Part shown: positions 14,228 to 22,400 of the stretch, piece after piece | Position numbering within the stretch: position 1 is the first letter of the stretch | Layout of the letters: every line of letters starts with the position of its first letter | Assembly: GCA_034189125.1 (NCBI GenBank) | Contig: JAXHVB010000003.1 | Coordinates: forward strand, 1-23,081 | Direction: 5' to 3' | From: UBA5862 sp002408105 | GTDB lineage: Bacteria; Pseudomonadota; Gammaproteobacteria; Pseudomonadales; UBA5862 | Length of the DNA stretch: 23,081 nucleotides | The notes under the pieces: generated by a model | Told to the model about the DNA's origin: nothing | The model's database searches: none | The model's input: the letters and a program-made list of their open reading frames with translations, nothing else | Translations under genes and position numbers: made by a program

Positions 14228-15733
14228 ATGAAACCGACCCTGCAACTAAAACTTGGTCAGCAGCTGACCATGACCCCGCAGCTGCAGCAGGCAATTCGAC
14301 TGCTGCAGCTGTCCACATTGGACCTCCAGCAGGAAATTCAACAGGCCCTGGAAAACAACCCCATGCTGGAGGTCGAGGAAGACCAGGGGCTGGCCACCAA
14401 CTCCAGTGAAGGCGAGCGGCACGAGTCCGGTGAGGATCCAGACGGTGCCGAAGCGCAGGCGGCAGCGGAATCCAGTGGCGCGGAGGGGGACGAGTATGCC
14501 GCAGAAGGTGACTGGAGCGAGTCGATTCCGAGCGACTTGTCGGTCGACAGCAACTGGGATGCGGTGTATCCCACTGCTGGGGTGGCTTCAGGCCCAGGGG
14601 GCGATGGGGACGATTATGATTTCGATGGCCGCAATGGGACCACCGAGACCCTACAAGACTACCTGAACTGGCAGCTCAACCTGACACCCATGTCGGACGT
14701 TGACCGTTTGATCGCCATGAACATCATCGACGGCGTCACCCCCGACGGCATGCTCACCACCCTGCTTGACGACGTGCGTGTGAGCCTTGAGCGCGACGAC
14801 ATTCAGGTGGAATTGGATGAGATTGAGGCTGTGCTGCACCGCATTCAGCAGTTCGATCCCGTTGGTGTTGCAGCCCGCAGCGTGGATGAGTGCCTGTTGA
14901 TTCAGCTGCGCCAGCTGCCCGTCGATACGCCATGGCGCCGCGAGGCCGAGGTGGTGCTCGCAGAGCACATGGGGCTGCTGGGCAACCGGGACTACACCCA
15001 GTTGATGCGCCGCATGCGGCTGAAACAGGACCAGCTCGCAGAAGTGTTGCAGCTGATCCAAGGGCTGAACCCGCGCCCGGGGGCCTCAGTTTCGACGGCG
15101 CAGCCTGAATATGTCATCCCCGATGTGTTCGTTCGCAAGGTCCAGGGACAGTGGGCCGTGGATCTGAACCCGGACATTGCGCCCAAGCTGCGCGTCAACG
15201 AAGGTTATGCGTCCCTGGTGCGGCGTGCGGACAACGGTGCCGACAACCAGTACTTGCGCAGCAACCTCCAAGAGGCGCGCTGGTTCCTGAAAAGCCTGGC
15301 GAGCAGGAACGACACCCTGCTCAAGGTGGCGCGGGAGATCGTTCGTGTGCAGCAAGGGTTTTTGGAGCACGGCGAGGAGGCCATGAAGCCCTTGGTGTTA
15401 CACGACATCGCCGAGGCGGTGGAGATGCACGAATCGACCATTTCAAGGGTCACCACCCAGAAATACATGCACACGCCGCGCGGCGTGTTTGAGCTCAAGT
15501 ATTTTTTCTCCAGCCACGTGGGCACCGACACCGGCGGCGAATGCTCTTCCACTGCGATCCGCGCGATCATTCGCAAACTCATTGGCGCTGAGAACCCGCG
15601 TAAGCCCTTGAGTGACAGCAAAATCACTGCTGTGCTTGCCGAGCAAGGCATTCAGGTGGCTCGGCGCACCATTGCAAAGTACCGCGAGTCGATGGACATT
15701 CCGCCGTCCAACGAGCGCAAACAACTGCTCTAG
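14228..15733 (+). CDS. rpoN: RNA polymerase sigma-54 factor
   Basis: This 501-residue sigma factor recognises -24/-12 promoters and needs AAA+ activators to open them. Region I is glutamine- and leucine-rich (LQLKLGQQLTMTPQLQQAIR, about 4-23, through ALENNPMLEVEED near 38-50). An acidic, low-complexity region II follows (about 51-138, with clusters such as GDGDDYDFDG). The core-binding region and the HTH segment lead to the RpoN box ARRTIAKYRE at 478-487, which contacts the -24 element; the common form has V in place of I. The ATG at 14228 gives the standard N-terminus. rpoN next to lptB and followed by hpf and ptsN is the classic gammaproteobacterial order. Confidence 0.98.
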   Translation: MKPTLQLKLGQQLTMTPQLQQAIRLLQLSTLDLQQEIQQALENNPMLEVEEDQGLATNSSEGERHESGEDPDGAEAQAAAESSGAEGDEYAAEGDWSESIPSDLSVDSNWDAVYPTAGVASGPGGDGDDYDFDGRNGTTETLQDYLNWQLNLTPMSDVDRLIAMNIIDGVTPDGMLTTLLDDVRVSLERDDIQVELDEIEAVLHRIQQFDPVGVAARSVDECLLIQLRQLPVDTPWRREAEVVLAEHMGLLGNRDYTQLMRRMRLKQDQLAEVLQLIQGLNPRPGASVSTAQPEYVIPDVFVRKVQGQWAVDLNPDIAPKLRVNEGYASLVRRADNGADNQYLRSNLQEARWFLKSLASRNDTLLKVAREIVRVQQGFLEHGEEAMKPLVLHDIAEAVEMHESTISRVTTQKYMHTPRGVFELKYFFSSHVGTDTGGECSSTAIRAIIRKLIGAENPRKPLSDSKITAVLAEQGIQVARRTIAKYRESMDIPPSNERKQLL

Positions 15734-15790
15734 CCTGCCTTCAAGGCACTGCGGAGCCTGGAATTCGGTTCGTGCTCAAGGAGGCACTCC

Positions 15791-16102
15791 ATGCAAATCA
15801 ACATCAGCGGCCACCACCTGGACCTCACCGATGCGCTCAAGCAATATGTCATTGAAAAATTTCAGCGCATTGAACGGCATTTCGATCAAATCACCAGCGT
15901 CGAAGTGATCCTAGAGGTGGAAAAACCCCGCCAGAAAGCGGAAGCCCGGATTCGAGTGGCCGGGGGTGAAGTCTTTGCGCAGTCGGAGTCCGATGACATG
16001 TACGCGGCCATCGATTCACTGGTCGACAAGCTGGACCGGCAGTTGATCAAGCACAAGGAAAAGACCATCGGGCGCCACCATGGCGCGGCCGGAGCGCGCT
16101 GA
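15791..16102 (+). CDS. hpf: Ribosome hibernation-promoting factor (short form)
   Basis: A 103-residue ribosome-associated protein of the HPF/YfiA family. Short HPF binds the 30S decoding channel and, with RMF where present, helps form inactive 100S ribosomes in stationary phase. The sequence opens MQINISGHHLDLTDALKQYVIEKF, and VEVILEVEKPRQKAEARIRVAGGEVFAQSESDDMYAAIDSLVDKLDRQL is family consensus. Positively charged residues near the C-terminus (KHKEKTIGRHH) fit rRNA contact. It has the strongest ribosome-binding site in the window, AAGGAGG 6 bases before the ATG, so it may be translated more strongly than rpoN. The spacer after rpoN is 57 bases. Confidence 0.97.
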   Translation: MQINISGHHLDLTDALKQYVIEKFQRIERHFDQITSVEVILEVEKPRQKAEARIRVAGGEVFAQSESDDMYAAIDSLVDKLDRQLIKHKEKTIGRHHGAAGAR

Positions 16103-16126
16103 CCTCCAACCACGCGGGAGCCGCGC

Positions 16127-16588
16127 ATGCAGCTCAAGCACATTCTATCGCTCGAGCGCACCCTGTTGTTCGACTGCGGCAGCAAGAAGCGGCTGTTCGA
16201 GAGCACTGCGCACCTGGCCGCTGAACAGGTCCCGGGCCTCGAAGAAGAAGTGGTATTTGAAAAGCTGATTGCCCGAGAGCGCCTCGGCTCCACCAGCCTG
16301 GGTGGTGGGGTTGCGCTGCCCCACTGCCGGGTGCCTCACTGCCGGGAAGTGGTGGGCATCCTTTCCAAAGTCAGCCCTGCGATCGACTTCGATGCCGGAG
16401 ATACCGAACCGGTGGACCTGGTGTTCGTGCTGCTGGTTCCCTTGGAGCCCACTGAGGAACACCTGCGCACCCTGGCGATGCTGGCCGATTACTTTTCCCG
16501 CGATGAATTCAAGGCCCGCCTGCGCCAGTCCGCAGACCGGGCGGCACTGTATGATGCGGCTGTGGAATACCACCCGGAGACGCCGTGA
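16127..16588 (+). CDS. ptsN: Nitrogen-PTS EIIA component (EIIANtr)
   Basis: The 153-residue EIIA domain receives phosphate from NPr in the nitrogen-related phosphotransferase chain; it regulates potassium, nitrogen and envelope-linked functions rather than sugar uptake. Family features are FESTAHLAAEQVPGL (24-38), FEKLIARERLGSTSLGGGVALPH (44-66) with H66 as the phosphoacceptor, and VDLVFVLLVPLEPTEEHLRTLAMLA (about 95-119). The loop just after H66 reads PHCRVPHCRE, a near-duplication noted separately. GGGAG precedes the ATG. The stop overlaps the rapZ GTG by four bases. Confidence 0.97.
   Translation: MQLKHILSLERTLLFDCGSKKRLFESTAHLAAEQVPGLEEEVVFEKLIARERLGSTSLGGGVALPHCRVPHCREVVGILSKVSPAIDFDAGDTEPVDLVFVLLVPLEPTEEHLRTLAMLADYFSRDEFKARLRQSADRAALYDAAVEYHPETP
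16319..16348 (+). repeat. In-frame 15-base tandem near-repeat in the ptsN active-site loop
   Basis: Two adjacent 15-base units (16319-16333 and 16334-16348) match at 12 of 15 bases and encode PHCRV then PHCRE. The first contains the phosphoacceptor H66, and the second places another histidine at 71. The two may reflect a small tandem duplication or chance convergence. Confidence 0.55.
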
Positions 16589-17490
16589 GTGACCCTGCGC
16601 GTTTTGAGCTGGTGATCGTTAGCGGGCGGTCTGGCTCGGGAAAAAGCACCGCGCTCCACGTACTTGAAGACCTGGGCTTTTACGCCATCGACAACTTGCC
16701 GGCCGGGTTGTTGGCGACCTTGGCGGCTGGGGTCGGGGGAGGCCAGTTCGCCGAGCAGCGCCGCGTCGCGGTCAGCATCGATGCACGGAATGTACCGAGT
16801 GAGCTGCAGCAACTGCCCGGCATTCTGGCTGAGCTGCAGCAAAGCAACCTCACGCTTCAAACCCTCTACCTCGACGCCGACGAGCAGACGTTGCAGCAGC
16901 GCTTCAGTGAAACACGGCGGCGCCACCCATTGTCTGGTGCAGAAACCGGACTGGTGGAAGCGATGGCGCGTGAAGCCCAACTGCTGCAACCCGTGTCCGC
17001 GATCGCTGATTTCACCATCGACACCAGCCGGTTGAGCATCCACCAGCTGCGTGAGGTGGTGCGTTGGCGCTTCGCTGGCACACCGGGGGATGGCTTCTCC
17101 CTGTTGTTCGGGTCATTCGGCTTCAAACGCGGCGTACCTTTCGACGCCGACCTGGTGTACGACGCCCGCTGTCTCCCCAATCCCCATTGGGTCCCCGAGT
17201 TGCGCAGCCTCACAGGGCGGGACGCCCCGGTGGTGGCGTACCTGGAAAGCCATTCCGATGTGGCGGAATTCTACGGGGAAATCGCCGGCTACCTGCACCG
17301 TTGGCTGGGCCGCTACGAGCGCACCAGCCGCAGCTACCTGACCGTTGCCGTCGGCTGCACCGGTGGACAGCACCGGTCGGTCTACCTGTGCGAAGCGCTG
17401 GCTCGCGAGTTTGGCGTCAGCCGCACCAATGTGTTCGTTCGCCACCGCGAGTTGGGCCTCGAGGCTGCATCGACCGCTCGCCGCACCTAG
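16585..17490 (+). CDS. rapZ: RNase adapter / nucleotide-binding protein RapZ
   Basis: This 301-residue protein is the YvcJ/RapZ family. In E. coli it binds the sRNA GlmZ and hands it to RNase E, controlling GlmS and amino-sugar supply for cell wall and LPS. The N-terminal P-loop is VSGRSGSGKST (12-22), followed by EDLGFYAIDNLPAGLL (28-43). The C-terminal domain has FGFKRGVPFDADLVYDARCLPNPHW and VAVGCTGGQHRSVYLCEAL, which is diagnostic. It starts with GTG overlapping the ptsN stop (GTGA) behind GGAGA. In many gammaproteobacteria ptsO (NPr) follows directly; here a 105-base gap and mgtE follow. Whether it acts on GlmZ-like RNA here cannot be seen. Confidence 0.97.
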   Translation: MSDPARFELVIVSGRSGSGKSTALHVLEDLGFYAIDNLPAGLLATLAAGVGGGQFAEQRRVAVSIDARNVPSELQQLPGILAELQQSNLTLQTLYLDADEQTLQQRFSETRRRHPLSGAETGLVEAMAREAQLLQPVSAIADFTIDTSRLSIHQLREVVRWRFAGTPGDGFSLLFGSFGFKRGVPFDADLVYDARCLPNPHWVPELRSLTGRDAPVVAYLESHSDVAEFYGEIAGYLHRWLGRYERTSRSYLTVAVGCTGGQHRSVYLCEALAREFGVSRTNVFVRHRELGLEAASTARRT

Positions 17491-17528
17491 CCCAACAAAC
17501 TCTCCGAAAACCCCGCAGATCCAGCACG

Positions 17529-17564
17529 TTGCGGTCCCTGGACGCGGTAGAATTGCCGTTGACG
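17529..17564 (+). promoter_or_regulatory. Weak promoter-like elements upstream of mgtE
   Basis: The 105-base rapZ-mgtE gap holds TAGAAT (17548-17553), a fair -10, with TTGCGG at 17529-17534 only 13 bases upstream, and TTGACG (17559-17564), a fair -35 without a good -10. Gap length suggests a new transcription start, but neither pair is well spaced. No terminator hairpin with T-run is visible. Confidence 0.25.
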
Positions 17565-17595
17565 CACCTTTGACTGCTGTTTACGGAACCTCAGC

Positions 17596-18951
17596 ATGGC
17601 CCTCCCCGCCAAGAAACTGCGCACCCAGTCGTACCTCCACCAGTTCACCGAAGCGTTGGAGACCGGTGGACTGCTGGATGTACGGCGGCAACTCGACAGC
17701 CTGCCACCGGCCGACGTTGCCCACCTGATCGAGTCCTCTCCACCGCGCATGCGGGATGTGATCTGGGACCTGATTGAAGTGGAGCGGGAGGGTGAAATCC
17801 TCCAATACCTATCGGACGATCTGCAGGTTCAGTTCCTGTCCCAGATGGACGCCGAGGAGGTGGTCTCCGTCACCGAAGGGCTGGATGCGGACGACATCGC
17901 GGATGTGCTGCAACAGTTACCGGACCGCGTGTTGCGCCAAGTGCTCGACTCGATGGACGCCCAGGACCGCCATCGACTCGAAACCGTGCTTTCATACCCT
18001 GAGGACACCGCTGGCGGGCTGATGAACCCAGACGCCGTCACCGTGCGCCCGCGCATCACCCTGGACGCGGTGCTGCGCTATTTGCGCCGGCATGAGGCGC
18101 TGCCGGACATGACCGACGCCATCATCGTTGTCAACCGCGACGATCAGTTCGTCGGCCTGCTCCCCGTCGCCAAGGTGTTGGTCTCGGATCCGAACCTCAC
18201 CGTTCGGGATGTGATGCAAACCGACATCGAGCCCATCCCGGCCACCATGCCAGCACCCGAGGTGGCCAAACTTTTTGAGCGCCGCGACTGGGTTTCAGCC
18301 CCGGTGGTCAACGAGGCAGGGCGCCTGCTCGGGCGCATCACCATCGACGACGTGGTGGATGTCATCATCGAGCAGGCCGATCACAACGTCATGAGCCGGG
18401 CGGGGCTGAGCGAAGACGCAGACACCTTTGCTCCGGTCTGGCGGGCGGCAACCAAACGTGCGCCTTGGCTCGGCGTCAACTTGCTGACCACCTTTATCGC
18501 CGCCGGTGTCATTGGCCTGTTTGCCGACACCATCGAACAGGTGGTGGCCCTGGCGGTGCTCATGCCGATCATTCCCAGCATGGGTGGGGTGGCAGGAAGT
18601 CAGACCCTCACGCTGGTGATTCGCGGGGTGGCTCTGGGACACATCGGCGGCGCCAACGTGCGTTGGTTGCTGGGCCGCGAGGTATTGGTTGGCCTGATCA
18701 ACGGCCTTTTCTGGGCGGTGGCGGTGGCGCTGGTGGCGACCTTCTGGTTCAACGATCCGACCTTGGGCGTGATCGCTGGGGCAGCGATGGTGTTCAACCT
18801 GCTCGCAGCGCCCTTTGCCGGCGCCATGCTGCCGATCGTGCTGCGCGCCATGCGCATCGACCCGGCCCTTGCCGGTACCGTGATTTTGACCACAGTCACT
18901 GATGTGGTTGGCTTTGTGGCGTTTTTGGGCTTGGCAACCTGGGTGTATTGA
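17596..18951 (+). CDS. mgtE: Magnesium transporter MgtE
   Basis: This is a 451-residue Mg2+ channel of the MgtE/SLC41 family. The order is an N-terminal helical domain (about 20-125; the LPPADVAHLIESSP and LDADDIADVLQQLPD repeats), two CBS domains (about 135-260; PEDTAGGLMNPDAVTV and LLGRITIDDVVDVI), a connecting helix, and a C-terminal membrane domain of about five helices (about 285-451). The pore signature is PSMGGVAGSQTLTLVIRG, and D436 in TTVTDVVGFVAFL matches the selectivity aspartate position of known MgtE. The cytoplasmic domains close the pore at high Mg2+. The ATG at 17596 is the likely start. It ends overlapping darP by one base (TGATG). Confidence 0.97.
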   Translation: MALPAKKLRTQSYLHQFTEALETGGLLDVRRQLDSLPPADVAHLIESSPPRMRDVIWDLIEVEREGEILQYLSDDLQVQFLSQMDAEEVVSVTEGLDADDIADVLQQLPDRVLRQVLDSMDAQDRHRLETVLSYPEDTAGGLMNPDAVTVRPRITLDAVLRYLRRHEALPDMTDAIIVVNRDDQFVGLLPVAKVLVSDPNLTVRDVMQTDIEPIPATMPAPEVAKLFERRDWVSAPVVNEAGRLLGRITIDDVVDVIIEQADHNVMSRAGLSEDADTFAPVWRAATKRAPWLGVNLLTTFIAAGVIGLFADTIEQVVALAVLMPIIPSMGGVAGSQTLTLVIRGVALGHIGGANVRWLLGREVLVGLINGLFWAVAVALVATFWFNDPTLGVIAGAAMVFNLLAAPFAGAMLPIVLRAMRIDPALAGTVILTTVTDVVGFVAFLGLATWVY

Positions 18952-19475
18952 TGCGGGAAGAAGACACAGCGGCGAGCGAGGACACCGAACGGCGCGCCAG
19001 TAAGTCCGCGCGCAAACGCGAGATGCAGGCACTGCAAGCGTTGGGCGAGCGGCTGGCAACCATGAAGCGGGACGAGCTTGCGGACCTGCCCCTGACAGAG
19101 GCGTTTCGAGCCGCCCTTGCTGAGGGGGCCAGGACCAAGGGACGCGAGGCGCAGCGGCGCCACCGGCAATACCTCGGGCGTTTGATGCGCACTGAGGATG
19201 GCGATGCCATCGCCGCGGCGCTTGCAGCCCGGGAACAGGCGACGCAGCGGGCGGCTCGGTTGCATCACCAGGTCGAACGCGAGCGTCAGGCATTGCTCGC
19301 GGGCGATGTTGAGCTTGCCGTGCGGTTGCGTCAGGCAGACGAGCAGCTCACGGACGCCAAACTCCAGGGTCTGTGCGAGGCGGCTGCCGGCGCACCGGAC
19401 CCTCGAGCAAAGCGCCGAGCCTCGCGTGAGCTGTACCGGAGAATCGCGGCTCTGCACGACGCCGCGGGCAGCTAG
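18951..19475 (+). CDS. darP: Ribosome biogenesis protein DarP (YjgA, DUF615)
   Basis: This 174-residue, highly charged, mostly helical protein belongs to the DUF615/YjgA family. E. coli DarP associates with late 50S precursors and aids maturation of the peptidyl-transferase centre. Visible matches are SKSARKREMQALQALGERLATM (about 17-38), a central RRHRQYLGRLMRTED (about 68-82) and the C-terminal KRRASRELYRRIAAL. The ATG at 18951 shares its A with the mgtE TGA stop. An in-frame TTG directly before it is less likely. The stop TAG lies in a CTAG palindrome shared with yhdP. Confidence 0.92.
   Translation: MREEDTAASEDTERRASKSARKREMQALQALGERLATMKRDELADLPLTEAFRAALAEGARTKGREAQRRHRQYLGRLMRTEDGDAIAAALAAREQATQRAARLHHQVERERQALLAGDVELAVRLRQADEQLTDAKLQGLCEAAAGAPDPRAKRRASRELYRRIAALHDAAGS
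19472..19475. other. CTAG palindrome: shared stop codons of darP and yhdP
   Basis: CTAG supplies TAG on the plus strand (darP, 19473-19475) and TAG on the minus strand (yhdP, 19472-19474). The convergent genes overlap tail to tail by four bases. This is the same arrangement as degS/hisC at 1739-1742. Confidence 0.95.
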
Positions 19476-22400
19476 TTGGGCGTGGCGTTTTCGTCGGCGA
19501 AAATCTCCTCCAGACTCACCTGTGGGTCATTCCAATTCCCTTGAATCCGATACCGGGCGCTGGTCATCTGGGCCAGCGGACGCTCCAGAATGCGAGTCGC
19601 GATGAACACCGTGACGGCCGTGGGGACGCCCCCGAGCAGGCCCGCATACCAGGGAAGGTTGTCGGCCAGGGCCAGGGTGGCGACCAAGTGTCCATCGACG
19701 GTGTTGGTCAACAGGTCTGCGCTGCCGGTCAGGCTGAATTTGCCGATTCCTGAGTCGATGCGCAGGGGTTCGATCAGGGTGGCGGTGCCCTGGTCGAGCG
19801 CCGCTCGCGCGGAGAGCCGCCGAAAGTTCAGGCTGTTGCCGCCAAGGTCCGTGAGGTTGAGGTCCAAGCGACGAATCAATGCATCCAGGTTGAACAGGCT
19901 GAGTACGCCGAGGGCACCGGTGTTGCCGCCGGTGTACATCTTGCCGTTCTCGGCGTTGATGTCCACTCGCCCGGTCAAGCCGGCCAACGCAAGATCGGTT
20001 GGGTCGCCGGGCCAGATCAGGTCTGCTTCGGCGGAAAGCGCCTCGCTGCTGGCCACTGGCTCCAGCCCGAATGCACCCGTGAGCCGGGCGACATCGCCCC
20101 CGGTTGCACGCATCCGCAACCGGGTGGTGGATGCCTCCTCGCTCGTCTCGGGCATGCGCCACAACAGTTCCGCGTGGTTGACGCGAAACCCCTCGAACTC
20201 GCCACGAATGTTGTTCAGCCCAAGGCCCCGCGTCATGGGTTGCAGCTCAAAGGTCCATCGTCCGAGCGGTTGGCGGTCGATCTCCAGGGCGTTGATCTGC
20301 ACCTGAGTGGGTGGCAGCTTGGCCATCGACGCCGGAGTCACCCTACGTGGCTGCGATGCGTCACTGCCCGGGGAAGGCATCGGAATGCTGAGCCGCTGAA
20401 AGTCGGCGAGCACGGGTCGACCCGACTCACCGCCTTGGACGGTGCCACTCACATCAGGGCTTTCGATCGACAGCTGCCATCCGCTTGCATTCTGGTCATA
20501 GCCTGCGACCACCTCGGTCGCAGTCCAGCCCGGGGTGAGGTGAAGCTGCTCGATCGAAAGTCTGGCCGTGACAGGGAAATTCGTCGCGCCCTTGGCTGGC
20601 AGATTCAGCGTCTGGAAGGCCCTGGACCAGGCCGGTAACGAGACGCTCGCCGTGGTCCCTTGCAGGGCAAAGCCCGCCCGCGGCAACTCCACCGATCGGC
20701 ACTGGATGCAGAGCGCGATGCGCGGTGGATGGTCGGTGGCCGCTTCAATTTGCATGCGCGCGCGCGCGCCCAGCTGGAGCGTCACTCGCGGGGGCGCTTT
20801 GGGGGGCAAAGCGACCATGGCTTCAGTCTTCCAGCTCGCCTGCGCCGGTTTGTCGGCAGGTGCTGGCAGGGTGCTTTGCACCCCCACCAGGTCGCTCGTT
20901 ACGTGCAGCAGCACGGGTGTGGATGCCTCGGACGGCAGCTGCAGTTCTGCGCGGTAGTCGGCCAATCCAGTCACCTGGGCAATGGGGAGATCGAGCCATT
21001 TGAGCAGGTCCTGTGCGCCGATGCGTCCGGTCTGGTGGATGCGTGTTTGCGCGCCGGCTTGGGTCGGCGGGTCTGATTCGATGCTGAGGCGAACCGGCTT
21101 GCCGAACAGGACCCCGCTGATGGCCTCGGAGGAGACCCCACCCTCGCTCGATAGCTGGACGGTGCCGCGTACATTGGTGTATTCGAGTTGGGCCGGAGTC
21201 ACCTGAACCCGGTCGGCATCCACGGACAACCGCAGCGCGTAGCCGATGACCACCGGGTCGACCAGGCGCAGGTTCAGGGTCAACTGTCCCTTTAAGGTGC
21301 CCGACCCTTCCAGCGCATTGAGCACCACACCGGTGGTGCTCGCGAGGGGTGTTTGCAAGACAAACCGCTTTGCTTGCCCGACTTCGCCCGCAGCCGGAAC
21401 CTTGAGCTCCAACTGGTAGGCACCGCTCGGAGTGGTGCGGCCGCGGAGGGTGCCCTGGCCAAGTTGAAGGCCGGCCAAGTCGCCATGAGAGAGGTGCAGG
21501 TCCAGCGCGTCGTCCACCAGTTGCACCTGGGCGGACCCTGCGTCCAGGGCTGGCCAGCCGGGCTCGAAAACCAGGTTGGCCTGGTCAACATCGTAGTGCT
21601 GCAGCAGCCGCGCGGACTGGGGGCCATCCGCAAAGCGCAGCGACCCCGCGTAGACCAGGGCCCCTGAGGTCAGCTGGCCATCGTGCAACGCCGTGTTGAG
21701 CCAGGCTTCCAGTGCGGGAGCGCTCGGCAGTCGAGGCAGGAACTGGCGCCCGTCTGCCAGGGCGAGCGCGCCAATTCCGACGCGAAGTCCAAGGTGCGGC
21801 GCATCCCCCTGTGTGGGAACCCGCAGACGGAAATCCGCCGCCCCCCGGTAACCCTCGGCACGCACCTGGAGGGGACCGGAACCCAGTTCAATCTGATCCG
21901 GGGTGAAGCGCCAAAACAGGTCGCCCGAAACTTCGCGTGGCTGCCAGGCACTGGGAAACAGCTGCGGAAAGTGGATTTGCGCGGAGTGTGCGTTCAGGCG
22001 CACAAGCCCCTCGGCGCCCCGTGCGAGGAGTTGCCCGGCGATGCCTTGGGTCGACGGGGCACCGCCGTGCGCCCGGTTGGCAAATCCGCGGATCTGGGCT
22101 GACACGCGTGGCCTGCGCAGCGCGTCTGAGGAAAGGTCCTCCCACTGGATCTGGACGGTTTCGAGCCGCCCAGACGGGTCGGTATCGAGCAGGGCCTGAC
22201 GCAGTGCTGGCAGCGCTGTGAGTGCGAGTGCCCAGTCTGTCCAGGGCGCGATGTCAATTTGGTCAGCCAGCAGCAGCACCGGTTGCCCGGCTCCACCCTT
22301 GAGGTGCAAACGGGTTTCTGTCGGGGCGGCGTTCGGTACCAGCAAACGCAAGGGGGCCACCTGCAGCTGCCAATTCTCTGGAATCAGGCTGGTGTGTCCG

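Noticed and set aside
15736..15748. Inverted repeat TGCCTT-C-AAGGCA after rpoN
   Set aside because: The one-base centre cannot form a normal hairpin loop, and no T-run follows, so it is not a credible terminator.
17513..17534. CCGCA/TGCGG inverted repeat after rapZ
   Set aside because: A five-pair stem with a 12-base loop and no T-run is likely chance.
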